Shown in pieces: positions 15,709 through 23,548 of a stretch of 64,000 bases of DNA. This stretch comes from Pseudomonas sp. BGI-2 (GTDB lineage: Bacteria; Pseudomonadota; Gammaproteobacteria; Pseudomonadales; Pseudomonadaceae), in NCBI RefSeq assembly GCF_004310295.1, contig NZ_SISB01000025.1, forward strand, positions 35,142 through 99,141, in the 5' to 3' direction. The translations under genes were made by a program, and so were the position numbers. Below the pieces are notes generated by a model. The model saw only the letters and a list, made by a program, of their open reading frames with translations, did not search any database and was not told the origin of the DNA. Position 1 is the first letter of the stretch. Each line of letters starts with the position of its first letter.

Positions 15709-16572
15709 TCAGGTCAGCGGGTTCCAGCGCTGGGACCAGTCGTCGTCGGTCTTGATCACTTCACGCAACAGATCGAAGGCCCGTTGCAGGGTCGCCGAGT
15801 CGCGATCGCGCGAATAAACCAGGTAGGTCGGGTAACTGAATTCCGGGGCTTTGGGCACGGGCTCCAGCACGCCGCTTTCCAGGTAGCTCTGGACCACGCG
15901 GGTACGGAAGTAGCCGCTGCCGCCGTTTTCCAGGATGTATTGCAGGGCCAGTGGCCCAAGGTTGAAGCTCAGGGCTGCCTTGGCTTTTTCCGGCAGGGCG
16001 GCATCGTGCTGGCGGCGAAAGTCCGGGCCCCAGTCGATGTACACGTAAGGATCGGGCCGCCCGGCGAGGCGTACGAGGATGAGTTTTTCTTCGAGGATCT
16101 GCTCGACTTGCAGACGCGGCCAGTACTCAGGCTGATAGACCAGCGCCGCGTCCAGCACCCCCAGTTCCAGTTGGCGCAACAGGTTTTCGCCGTCACGGAT
16201 TTCCATGCGCAGGGCGTGGCTGGGAATCTTCTCGCGCAGTTCACCGGCCCAACTGAGCATCAGCGGATTGCACAGGCTGACTTCGCCGCCGATGTGCAGC
16301 ACGTCGCGATAACCCTCGGGCAACGGCAAGTCTCGACGCGCGGCTTCCCAGGTCTCGACCAGTTGATTGGCGTACACCACAAAAGCCTCACCATTGGGCG
16401 TCAGACGCGCACCGGCGCGGTTGCGCACAAATAACGTGCTGCCCAGCTGGCTCTCGAGTTTTTGCACGCGCGCCGTGATTGCGGTCTGGGTGACGTGGAG
16501 TTTTTCGGCGGCGGCGGCAAGGCTGCCGTGGCGGACAATTTCCAGAAAGGTGCGAGCGAGATCGATGTCCAT
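15709..16572 (-). CDS. LysR-family transcriptional regulator
   Basis: 287 residues. An N-terminal winged helix (about 1-60: FLEIVRHGSLAAAAEKLHVTQTAITARVQKLE) is followed by the periplasmic-binding-protein-like effector domain from about residue 90. The organisation and length are typical for the family. It lies upstream of the hydroxylase/SMP-30 operon in the same direction and downstream of the HypX-like gene, so either could be its target. The palindromes at 15620-15692 could be regulatory sites, but LysR proteins more often bind beside their own divergent promoter. The effector is unknown. Confidence 0.9.
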   Translation of the reverse strand: MDIDLARTFLEIVRHGSLAAAAEKLHVTQTAITARVQKLESQLGSTLFVRNRAGARLTPNGEAFVVYANQLVETWEAARRDLPLPEGYRDVLHIGGEVSLCNPLMLSWAGELREKIPSHALRMEIRDGENLLRQLELGVLDAALVYQPEYWPRLQVEQILEEKLILVRLAGRPDPYVYIDWGPDFRRQHDAALPEKAKAALSFNLGPLALQYILENGGSGYFRTRVVQSYLESGVLEPVPKAPEFSYPTYLVYSRDRDSATLQRAFDLLREVIKTDDDWSQRWNPLT

Positions 16573-16648
16573 GGGGCGGCCGGTGCGGGAAGTGCGGGCA
16601 TTGTAAACGGATACGAGAGGACCGGCTTATGTAGCCGCTGGCGAAGCC

Positions 16649-16739
16649 CTGTGGGAGCGAGCTTGCTCGCGAAGGCGGTTTTTCAGTCACATCATTGTTG
16701 AATGTGCCGCCGCTATCGCGAGCAAGCTCGCTCCCACAG
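16649..16739. repeat. REP pair
   Basis: Inverted pair with arms CTGTGGGAGCGAGCTTGCTC and complement around a ~45 base loop, between the LysR gene and the HypX-like gene. Confidence 0.85.
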
Positions 16740-16800
16740 GGGATTATGAAACACCGGGTGAAGTGGAGTTTTCAGCGGCGGCGGCAAGGCGGCCCGTGGC

Positions 16801-18528
16801 TTATGTAGCAGTGGCCAAAGGCTGCGTCCGACTGCGCTGCCGTGCCCACTGCGCCACCAGCCGCACCGGGGTGCCACAGGCCTTGCGCTTGAACACAAAA
16901 TGACGGCACTTCTCGGCGAACTGTTTGCGGTTGTGCACCATGTCCAGTTCCATCTCCTCCAGTTCGGCATTTCTGCAGTGCTGAATGACTTGGGTGTCGA
17001 ACCGGTCCTTGCGCTCGCGCACAGCGGTATACGCCGGATCGGTCAGCGCATTGCCCGCCCGTTGCAACAACCACAGGCCAAACGCCTCCGGGCAGCGTGG
17101 GCCGATTTCTTGAACCATGCCCAGTTGCATCGCCTGGGTCGCGCTGACCGGCAGGCATTCCTCGCAGAGTTTTTCCGCCATCTGCGGGCCGACGGCGCGG
17201 GGCAGGCTGTAGGTCCAGTACTCAGAGCCATACAGCCCCATGGTTTTGTAGTGCGGGTTGAGCACGATATCCGCGCGGGCGAAGACAAGGTCTGCGGCCA
17301 GCGCCAGCATCACGCCGCCGGCCCCGGCACTACCCGTCAGGCCGCTGACCACCAGTTGCCGGGCGCTGAGCAATTCCGCGCAGACGTCGTCGATCGCCTG
17401 GATGTTGGCCCAGGCCTCAAGCTCCGGCGCCTTGGCGGCCTGGATCACGTTGAGGTGCACGCCGTTGGAGAAACTGCCGCGCCCACCCTTGATCAGCAGC
17501 ACCTGGGTGTCTCGGGATTTGGCCCAGCGCAGCGCGTTCAACAGTCGCTGGCATTGCTCAGTGCTCATGGCGCCGTTGTAAAACTCGAAGGTCAGCTCGC
17601 CGACATGCCCCGACTCACGGTAGCGGATCGGTTGATAGGTTTCGGTGTCAGGGGTTGAGGCGATCGATCCCTGGAGAATGGGCACGTCACTCAACTGTGC
17701 AGCGAGTACATGCCGGGCCGGACGTTTGAAGGTTTCTTCGCCGGGCCGGGGTTTGCGTCGCAACGAACCGATCCACACACTGCGATCGCCGGTGGCGACC
17801 AGTACCGCGTCGTCTCGTACCGCCAGAATTTCTCCAGGTGTGCCGCAGCGTGAATCCAGATGGGCGTCGTACACGTAATACTGACCACCCGCCAGGCTCG
17901 CCAAAACACCGGGCTGACCGTCGGCGGCGTCGATGCAGCGTTTGATGAAGCGTGAGCAGTCATGCCAGCTGAAGGTCCGATCATCCTGCTTCATGTTCGG
18001 CTGCAAGCGGCCCACTACTCGAGGATGGTTATAGTTCACCGGTACTGGCGCATAACCGTCGATGAATTTGTCCACGACATCACGAATGCAGCGGATCGCC
18101 GCATCGCTGACCGGGCCGTTATACAGTTCGGATTTGCGCAGGCCCTGGGGCAGGTTGAAATCGCAGGTGGACCAGACCGGCCCGGCGTCCATTTCTTCCA
18201 CGGCTTGCAGCGCAGTGACACCCCAATGGGTCAGCTCCCGGGTAATGGCCCAGTCCAGTGCGCTGGCGCCACGGTCACCGACAATGCCCGGATGAATAAT
18301 CACAACAGGGCGTTCACGGTTGCTCCACAATTGTTGCGGCACCCGGTCCTTGAGGAACGGGCAGATCACCAGGTCGGCGCCAGACTGTTCAATCTGCTCG
18401 CAGACTGTTTTTTCGTCGGTGAATAGCACTACGCTGGGGCAATGCCCCATCTGGCGCAACTCCAGCCAAGCCCTTTGGCTCAGGCCATTGAATGCCGATG
18501 ACAACAGAATAATGTTGAGTGGTCGCAT
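16801..18528 (-). CDS. HypX-like formyl-transferase/enoyl-CoA hydratase fusion
   Basis: 575 residues with the architecture of HypX (HoxX). An N-terminal formyl-THF-binding transferase region (about 1-270) includes VVIIHPGIVGDRGASALDWA and VEEMDAGPVWS. A C-terminal crotonase domain (about 305-560) includes GGRGSFSNGVHLN, GSAGAGGVMLALAADLVFAR and the HypX-typical GLYGSEYWTY. HypX takes a formyl group from formyl-tetrahydrofolate via formyl-CoA to make CO for the NiFe-hydrogenase active site under aerobic conditions. No hydrogenase structural or hyp genes lie in this window, so the homologue is an orphan here. It may serve a hydrogenase encoded elsewhere or a different formyl-CoA or CO-related role. 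The start ATG at 18528 is preceded by GGAAGAGAC. It is transcribed singly. Confidence 0.85.
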   Translation of the reverse strand: MRPLNIILLSSAFNGLSQRAWLELRQMGHCPSVVLFTDEKTVCEQIEQSGADLVICPFLKDRVPQQLWSNRERPVVIIHPGIVGDRGASALDWAITRELTHWGVTALQAVEEMDAGPVWSTCDFNLPQGLRKSELYNGPVSDAAIRCIRDVVDKFIDGYAPVPVNYNHPRVVGRLQPNMKQDDRTFSWHDCSRFIKRCIDAADGQPGVLASLAGGQYYVYDAHLDSRCGTPGEILAVRDDAVLVATGDRSVWIGSLRRKPRPGEETFKRPARHVLAAQLSDVPILQGSIASTPDTETYQPIRYRESGHVGELTFEFYNGAMSTEQCQRLLNALRWAKSRDTQVLLIKGGRGSFSNGVHLNVIQAAKAPELEAWANIQAIDDVCAELLSARQLVVSGLTGSAGAGGVMLALAADLVFARADIVLNPHYKTMGLYGSEYWTYSLPRAVGPQMAEKLCEECLPVSATQAMQLGMVQEIGPRCPEAFGLWLLQRAGNALTDPAYTAVRERKDRFDTQVIQHCRNAELEEMELDMVHNRKQFAEKCRHFVFKRKACGTPVRLVAQWARQRSRTQPLATAT

Positions 18529-18933
18529 GTTTGTCTCTTCCTTGAAAATGGCCGGCCATCGGCCTCGAATGAGCCTTCATTGGCTTTCGATGAAAGTTAT
18601 CGTGCGGGATTTACAGGCGCGGGAAGTTGACGTGGGTCAAACCATTCCTGCGTGTCTGGTATTGAAAGAGTAGAACTAATGCCCTCGTACTGGCACCTGT
18701 AAGAACTAACAGTTTATTAGACGAGTTTGCGATGGCGATGGTAGTGAACGAAGGGGGTGGATTGGTTCATAACTGTTGTTACAGCGTGAAATTTTTGCCC
18801 GACGCAAATCCCCTGTAGGAGCGAGCCTGCTCGCGAAGGCGTAGTGCCAGTCGACATCAATGTTGAATGACAAATGGCCTCCGCGAGCAAGCTCGCTCCC
18901 ACAGTTAATCGGCGGTGTTGGTGAGGTCTTTGT
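18529..18933. other. Intergenic region with REP pair
   Basis: About 400 bases between the HypX-like gene and the 3' end of the amidohydrolase gene. It should hold the HypX promoter. A REP pair occupies 18813-18904 (CTGTAGGAGCGAGCCTGC / GAGCAAGCTCGCTCCCACAG). I see no convincing small gene in the rest. Confidence 0.7.
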
Positions 18934-20892
18934 TTAAAACGCGAAACACGAGCAGCCAAACGCCCCCCAGAATCCCTGAAAGTCACTGACCGGCGCTGAC
19001 GACAATCGCGCTCGCTCATGACTGTGCGCATGCACCGCACACGCGCCGACGCATTGATGCACCTGTGCCGTCAGTGGCGCCAGGGGTTTCCAGTGGCCCG
19101 GCACCTTGGTGACGGGCGACCATTCAGGCACCACAGGCACCGGCGGCGGCCCGAGTTTTTCGAACTCGACGGCGCCATAGACGATCTTCCCGTCAACGAT
19201 GGTCAACACCGACTCGATCCATTTGACCGCTTCATCGTCGATGTGGAAGTAGTCCGCCGACAGCGCAATCAGGTCCGCCAGTTGCCCGACTTTGATCTGG
19301 CCTTTCTTGCCTTGTTCGGAGGAAAACCAAGCGCTGCCGTGGGTGAACAGTTCCAGCGCCGTATCGCGGCTCAAGCCTTGCGGGTACAGCTCCAATCCAC
19401 CGACGGTGCGGCCGCTGACCAGCCAGTACATCGAGGTCCACGGGTTGTAGCTGGAGACTCGCGTGGCGTCGGTGCCGGCGCCCACCGGAATGCCTTCGGC
19501 CAACATGCGCGCAATCGGAGGCGTGTGTTCGGCGGCTTTGGCGCCATAGCGATCGACGAAGTATTCACCCTGAAAGGCCATGCGATCCTGGATGGCGATA
19601 CCGCCGCCCAAGGCTTTCACCCGCTCAATGTTCTGCGGGGTGATGGTTTCCGCATGATCGAAAAACCATGGCAAGCCGTCGAACGGAATGTCGCGATTGA
19701 CCTTCTCGAACACATTGAGCATTCGGCTGATCGATTCGTTGTAAGTGGCGTGGAGGCGGAATGGCCAGCGTTGTTCCACCAGATGGCGAACCACCGGTTC
19801 CAACTCTTGTTCCATGGTTTGCGGCAGGTCCGGGCGTGGTTCGAGGAAGTCTTCGAAGTCTGCCGCCGAGAACACCAGCATTTCCCCGGCACCGTTGTGC
19901 CGCAGGAAGTCGTCGCCCTGGCCGTAATGGGAAGTGCTGGTCCAATTCTTGAAATCGGTCAGCTCTTCCTTGGGTTTTTGCGTGAACAAGTTGTAGGCGA
20001 TGCGCACAGTGAGCTGTTGGTCTTTGGCCAGTTGCTGAATGACCTGATAGTCGTCCGGGTAGTTCTGATAACCGCCGCCGGCGTCGATGGCGCTGGTCAC
20101 GCCGAGGCGGTTGAGTTCGCGCATGAATTGGCGGGTCGAGTTGACCTGATACTCCAGCGGCAACTTCGGACCCTTGGCCAGGGTCGAGTAGAGAATCATC
20201 GCGTTCGGGCGGGCGATCAGCATGCCGGTGGGATCGCCGTTGGCATCACGCTGGATTTCTCCGCCCGGCGGATTCGGCGTGTCACGGGTATAACCGACCA
20301 CTTTCAGCGCGGCGCGGTTGAGCAGGGCGCGGTCGTAGAGGTGCAGCACGAACACCGGCGTATCCGGCGCAGCCTTGTTCAGTTCATCAATCGTCGGCAG
20401 GCGTTTCTCGGCGAACTGGAATTCGTTCCAGCCACCGACCACCCGCACCCATTGTGGCGTGGGCGTGCGATCAGCCTGGTCCTTGAGCATGCGCAAGGCA
20501 TCGACCAGCGACGGCACACCTTCCCAGCGCAGTTCGAGGTTGTAATTCAGGCCGCCGCGGATCAGGTGCAGGTGCGAGTCGTTGAGGCCGGGAATCACCG
20601 TGCGGCCATGCAAGTCGATGATTTGTGTGCCGGGGCCTTGCAGGGCCATGGCCTGGGCGTCGCTGCCGACCACCACGAAGCGCCCGTCCTTGATCGCGAC
20701 GGCGCTGGCCTGGGGTTTCTTGCGATCGACGGTGTGCAGGCGTCCGTTGTACAGAATGAGGTCGGCCGGGGTATCGGGCATGGTTTTACTCCCTGCGATG
20801 AGAGGGCTGATCCAGGCACCGACGGCGCCTGCCGAAAGGCCTTGCAGTACATGTCGGCGGTTGAAACCTTCGTGGTCGTCAGGTGGGCTCAT
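18934..20892 (-). CDS. Tat-exported YtcJ-type amidohydrolase
   Basis: A metal-dependent amidohydrolase of 652 residues (amidohydrolase_3 family). The N-terminus carries a twin-arginine-type signal, FNRRHVLQGLSAGAVGAWI, so the folded enzyme should be exported. Then come the composite-domain motif LILYNGRLHTVDRKKPQASA, the HGRTVIPGLNDSHLHL metal-binding strand, a central TIM barrel with HATYNES and WFFDHAETIT, and GAGTDATRVSSYNP near the C-terminus. The ~40-residue tail (APLTAQVHQCVGACAVH onwards) is rich in Cys and His and looks extra to the family. Substrates of YtcJ-like enzymes are mostly unknown amides or N-acyl compounds. The ATG at 20892 follows GCGGAGCACTGCCC and is preferred over 20946. 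Confidence 0.85.
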   Translation of the reverse strand: MSPPDDHEGFNRRHVLQGLSAGAVGAWISPLIAGSKTMPDTPADLILYNGRLHTVDRKKPQASAVAIKDGRFVVVGSDAQAMALQGPGTQIIDLHGRTVIPGLNDSHLHLIRGGLNYNLELRWEGVPSLVDALRMLKDQADRTPTPQWVRVVGGWNEFQFAEKRLPTIDELNKAAPDTPVFVLHLYDRALLNRAALKVVGYTRDTPNPPGGEIQRDANGDPTGMLIARPNAMILYSTLAKGPKLPLEYQVNSTRQFMRELNRLGVTSAIDAGGGYQNYPDDYQVIQQLAKDQQLTVRIAYNLFTQKPKEELTDFKNWTSTSHYGQGDDFLRHNGAGEMLVFSAADFEDFLEPRPDLPQTMEQELEPVVRHLVEQRWPFRLHATYNESISRMLNVFEKVNRDIPFDGLPWFFDHAETITPQNIERVKALGGGIAIQDRMAFQGEYFVDRYGAKAAEHTPPIARMLAEGIPVGAGTDATRVSSYNPWTSMYWLVSGRTVGGLELYPQGLSRDTALELFTHGSAWFSSEQGKKGQIKVGQLADLIALSADYFHIDDEAVKWIESVLTIVDGKIVYGAVEFEKLGPPPVPVVPEWSPVTKVPGHWKPLAPLTAQVHQCVGACAVHAHSHERARLSSAPVSDFQGFWGAFGCSCFAF

Positions 20893-21008
20893 GGGCAGTG
20901 CTCCGCGCAATTCATTTGGGAGGCAAGCAGCCGATGTCTGACGCATGCGGCCAGAAGGAATATAGACGGCAAATCCACAGGTAGCCGTTTTCCGGGGGCG
21001 GAAAACGA

Positions 21009-21070
21009 CGAATCCCGCCTCGAGGGGCGGGATTCGTGTGCAACCAGGAAGGTTTCCGAAGACGGAAACC
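21009..21070. terminator. Tandem hairpins between amidohydrolase and SCP2 genes
   Basis: A strong GC hairpin at 21009-21036 (CGAATCCCGCC / GGCGGGATTCG) and a second one at about 21051-21070 (GGTTTCCG / CGGAAACC). On the minus strand the first is followed by TCGTTTT. They probably terminate the SCP2 transcript. Confidence 0.7.
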
Positions 21071-21076
21071 GCCGTC

Positions 21077-21391
21077 TTAGCTTGGGAACAGCTCGGACAG
21101 TTTCATCGCCAGCATCATGTCGCCTTCAGCGCGCAGTTTGCCGCCCATGAACGCTTGCATGCCGTCGGTCGAACCGTCGACGATGCCTTGCAGGGTTTCG
21201 CCGTCCATCACCAGAGTGACCTGGGCATCAGGGTTTTCGCCTTCTTGCAGCTCGCAAGTGCTGTCTTTGACGATCAGCGAGAAGTTCTTGGTGTCGTCGA
21301 TGCGGAAACCGAATACCAGGTCCAGACCGGCAGCGGCGGCTGGGTTGAACTTGGCTTTCATTGCTTGTACGGCATCAGCTACGGAGGTCAT
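21077..21391 (-). CDS. SCP2 sterol-carrier domain protein
   Basis: A stand-alone SCP2 domain of 104 residues. Hallmarks are FGFRIDDTKNFSLIVKDSTCEL, DAQVTLVMDGETLQGIVDG and the C-terminal FMGGKLRAEGDMMLAMKL. SCP2 domains bind fatty acyl chains or other lipids in a hydrophobic tunnel; in proteobacteria the single-domain form is linked with lipid or acyl-CoA handling in the cytoplasm. Sits in the same direction as the histidine phosphatase gene upstream, 64 bases away. Confidence 0.9.
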   Translation of the reverse strand: MTSVADAVQAMKAKFNPAAAAGLDLVFGFRIDDTKNFSLIVKDSTCELQEGENPDAQVTLVMDGETLQGIVDGSTDGMQAFMGGKLRAEGDMMLAMKLSELFPS

Positions 21392-21455
21392 GGTTTGATC
21401 CTTTCTTGGGTAATTAGAGCTGGGTGGTTACAACCAGGGTCACAATAGTCCGGAC

Positions 21456-22229
21456 TCAGCGAAACGTGATGAGTTCCGGTGCCTTCAACAGTTGCAAGTG
21501 TGCATGACTGTTGAAAGCAGACAGAGCCACCTCGCGACCGCGAAACTTCAGCAGGTTGAGCGAGGTGTTGACGATTTGCCAGTTCAGTTCAAACGCCTGT
21601 CTTGCCGGCATTTGCGTAATGAGGTGGAGCAGGGCAGTGATGGTGCCGCCGGAGGTGAACACGGCGATTTTCTGGGTGTTGTCGGCGCTTTCGAGGATGC
21701 GGTGAAGACCGGCCTGCACGCGTTCGACAAAGCCCAGCCAGCTTTCAAGCCCCGGCGTGTCATAGGTGCCGGCGAGCCAGCGTTCGATGATCAGGGCGAA
21801 AATGCGCTGGAATTCGGCACGGTTTTGCGCGGCGTTGCGCAGGATCTCCAGTGCTTGCGGTTCATCCTCCAGCATGGCTGGCAGCAGCGCGCGGATCACC
21901 GCGTCGGCGTCGAATTCGTTGAAGGCTGAATCGGTTTCCAGGGTCGGCACTGGCAGGCCCACGGCAGCGAACTGATCCAGCGCGCTGGTGGCCGTATGCT
22001 GCTGGCGGCGCAGGTCGCCCGAGAGGCAGCGGTCAAAGCTGACACCCAGCTCGGCGAGGTGCTGGCCGAGGATTTCTGCCTGGCGAACACCGGTCGGCGA
22101 CAGGACGTCATAGTCGTCTGCACCAAAGGAGGCCTGGCCATGTCGAATCAGATAGATGCTGCCCACGTCCGCGTCATCCCGGTACGTTGAAGGTTTGGCG
22201 AGGTTATGAGGATGACGGAGAGCTGTCAA
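21456..22229 (-). CDS. Histidine phosphatase family protein
   Basis: Up to 257 residues. The phosphohistidine motif YLIRHGQASFGADDYDVLS is followed by GDLRRQQHTA (second arginine), an acid residue region FNEFDADAV and the late catalytic His segment VFTSGGTITALLH. In classical members that late segment holds a His (SHGG); here it reads TSGG, so activity is less certain. Family members dephosphorylate sugars, nucleotides or proteins. The start is uncertain: ATG at 22229, or a GTG at 22166 that begins VGSIYLIRHG and would give the normal short N-terminus. Separated by a ~140 base promoter region from the divergent sohB gene. Confidence 0.82.
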   Translation of the reverse strand: MTALRHPHNLAKPSTYRDDADVGSIYLIRHGQASFGADDYDVLSPTGVRQAEILGQHLAELGVSFDRCLSGDLRRQQHTATSALDQFAAVGLPVPTLETDSAFNEFDADAVIRALLPAMLEDEPQALEILRNAAQNRAEFQRIFALIIERWLAGTYDTPGLESWLGFVERVQAGLHRILESADNTQKIAVFTSGGTITALLHLITQMPARQAFELNWQIVNTSLNLLKFRGREVALSAFNSHAHLQLLKAPELITFR

Positions 22230-22370
22230 TGAAAAAACATACGTTTGTTTGAAATGGCCGTTACAGGCTTGTTGCCAGAGGTTTCACGGCTGGCCGCCGA
22301 GGCGGAGCATGGGTATGCTGGCGTTGTCCCGCGCGTGTTTTAAGCCGCGCATCGTTTTGAAGGAGTCACT

Positions 22371-23393
22371 GTGGAGTTTTTGTCCGAGTACGCCAGTTTT
22401 CTGGCCAAGACCGTGACACTGGTGATCGCCATTCTGGTGGTCCTGGCCAGTTTCGCGGCGTTGCGCAGCAAAGGTCGGCGCAAGTCCGCCGGGCAGTTGC
22501 AAGTCAGCAAGCTGAATGATTTCTATAAAGGGCTGCGCGAACGCCTTGAGCAAACCTTGCTCGACAAGGACCAGCTCAAGGCCTTGCGCAAGTCCCAGGC
22601 TAAAACCGATAAAAAGCAAAAGAAGAAACCCGAGGTCAAACCACGGGTATTCGTGCTGGATTTCGACGGCGACATCAGGGCGTCGGCCACTGAAAGCCTG
22701 CGCCACGAGATCACCGCGCTGCTGACGTTAGCCACGCCAAAAGACGAAGTGGTACTGCGTCTGGAAAGCGGCGGCGGCATGGTTCACAGCTACGGCCTGG
22801 CGTCCTCGCAACTGGCGCGCATTCGCGACGCCGGCGTGCCGTTGACCATCTGCATCGACAAGGTCGCGGCCAGCGGTGGCTACATGATGGCGTGCATCGG
22901 CGAGAAGATCATCAGCGCCCCGTTCGCGATTCTGGGCTCGATCGGCGTCGTGGCACAGTTGCCTAACGTCAATCGCTTGCTGAAAAAACACGACATCGAC
23001 TTTGAAGTCCTGACTGCCGGCGAATACAAACGCACCTTGACCGTGTTTGGCGAAAACACCGAGAAAGGTCGCGAGAAGTTTCAGGAAGACCTGGACATCA
23101 CCCACCAGCTGTTCAAGAACTTCGTCTCGCGTTATCGCCCGCAACTGGCCATCGACGAGGTCGCCACCGGTGAAATCTGGCTCGGCATCGCTGCGCTGGA
23201 CAAACAGCTGGTGGACGAACTGAAGACCAGCGACGAATACCTCGCTGAGCGTGCGAAGAAGTCCGAGCTGTACCACTTGCATTACGCCGAACGCAAAAGC
23301 CTGCAAGAGCGCATCGGCATGGCGGCCAGTGGTTCGGTCGATCGCGTATTGCTGAACTGGTGGAGCCGCTTGACCCAGCAACGCTTCTGGTAA
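22371..23393 (+). CDS. sohB: SohB-like S49 peptidase
   Basis: 340 residues. An N-terminal membrane anchor (about 11-28, AKTVTLVIAILVVLASF) is followed by a charged linker and a signal-peptide-peptidase-type S49 domain. The catalytic serine is in DKVAASGGYMMACIG near residue 177, and the general-base lysine should be in GEYKRTLTVFGENT near residue 225. SohB is an inner membrane protease with its active site in the periplasm, linked to turnover of misfolded or signal-peptide material. It starts with GTG at 22371, behind AAGGAGTCACT. Followed by a clear terminator. Confidence 0.93.
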   Translation: MEFLSEYASFLAKTVTLVIAILVVLASFAALRSKGRRKSAGQLQVSKLNDFYKGLRERLEQTLLDKDQLKALRKSQAKTDKKQKKKPEVKPRVFVLDFDGDIRASATESLRHEITALLTLATPKDEVVLRLESGGGMVHSYGLASSQLARIRDAGVPLTICIDKVAASGGYMMACIGEKIISAPFAILGSIGVVAQLPNVNRLLKKHDIDFEVLTAGEYKRTLTVFGENTEKGREKFQEDLDITHQLFKNFVSRYRPQLAIDEVATGEIWLGIAALDKQLVDELKTSDEYLAERAKKSELYHLHYAERKSLQERIGMAASGSVDRVLLNWWSRLTQQRFW

Positions 23394-23416
23394 CTTTCTA
23401 CACCGAACAAAAAAAT

Positions 23417-23444
23417 GAAACCGTGGATATCCACGGTTTTTTTT
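23417..23444 (+). terminator. Intrinsic terminator after sohB
   Basis: AAACCGTGGATATCCACGG hairpin followed by eight T residues. Confidence 0.93.
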
Positions 23445-23548
23445 GGCCTTTAGAAAGGTCTACGTGAGAAAAGCGAATTTTCCCAGGGCCATTGTCGATC
23501 GCTCCGGCATCCGACTGGAGTCAGGCCGGGTAGGGTGATGGTCCTGAA

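Noticed and set aside
19018..21150. 710-codon open frame antisense to the amidohydrolase
   Set aside because: A shadow frame over a clear coding region, without domains or a ribosome site.
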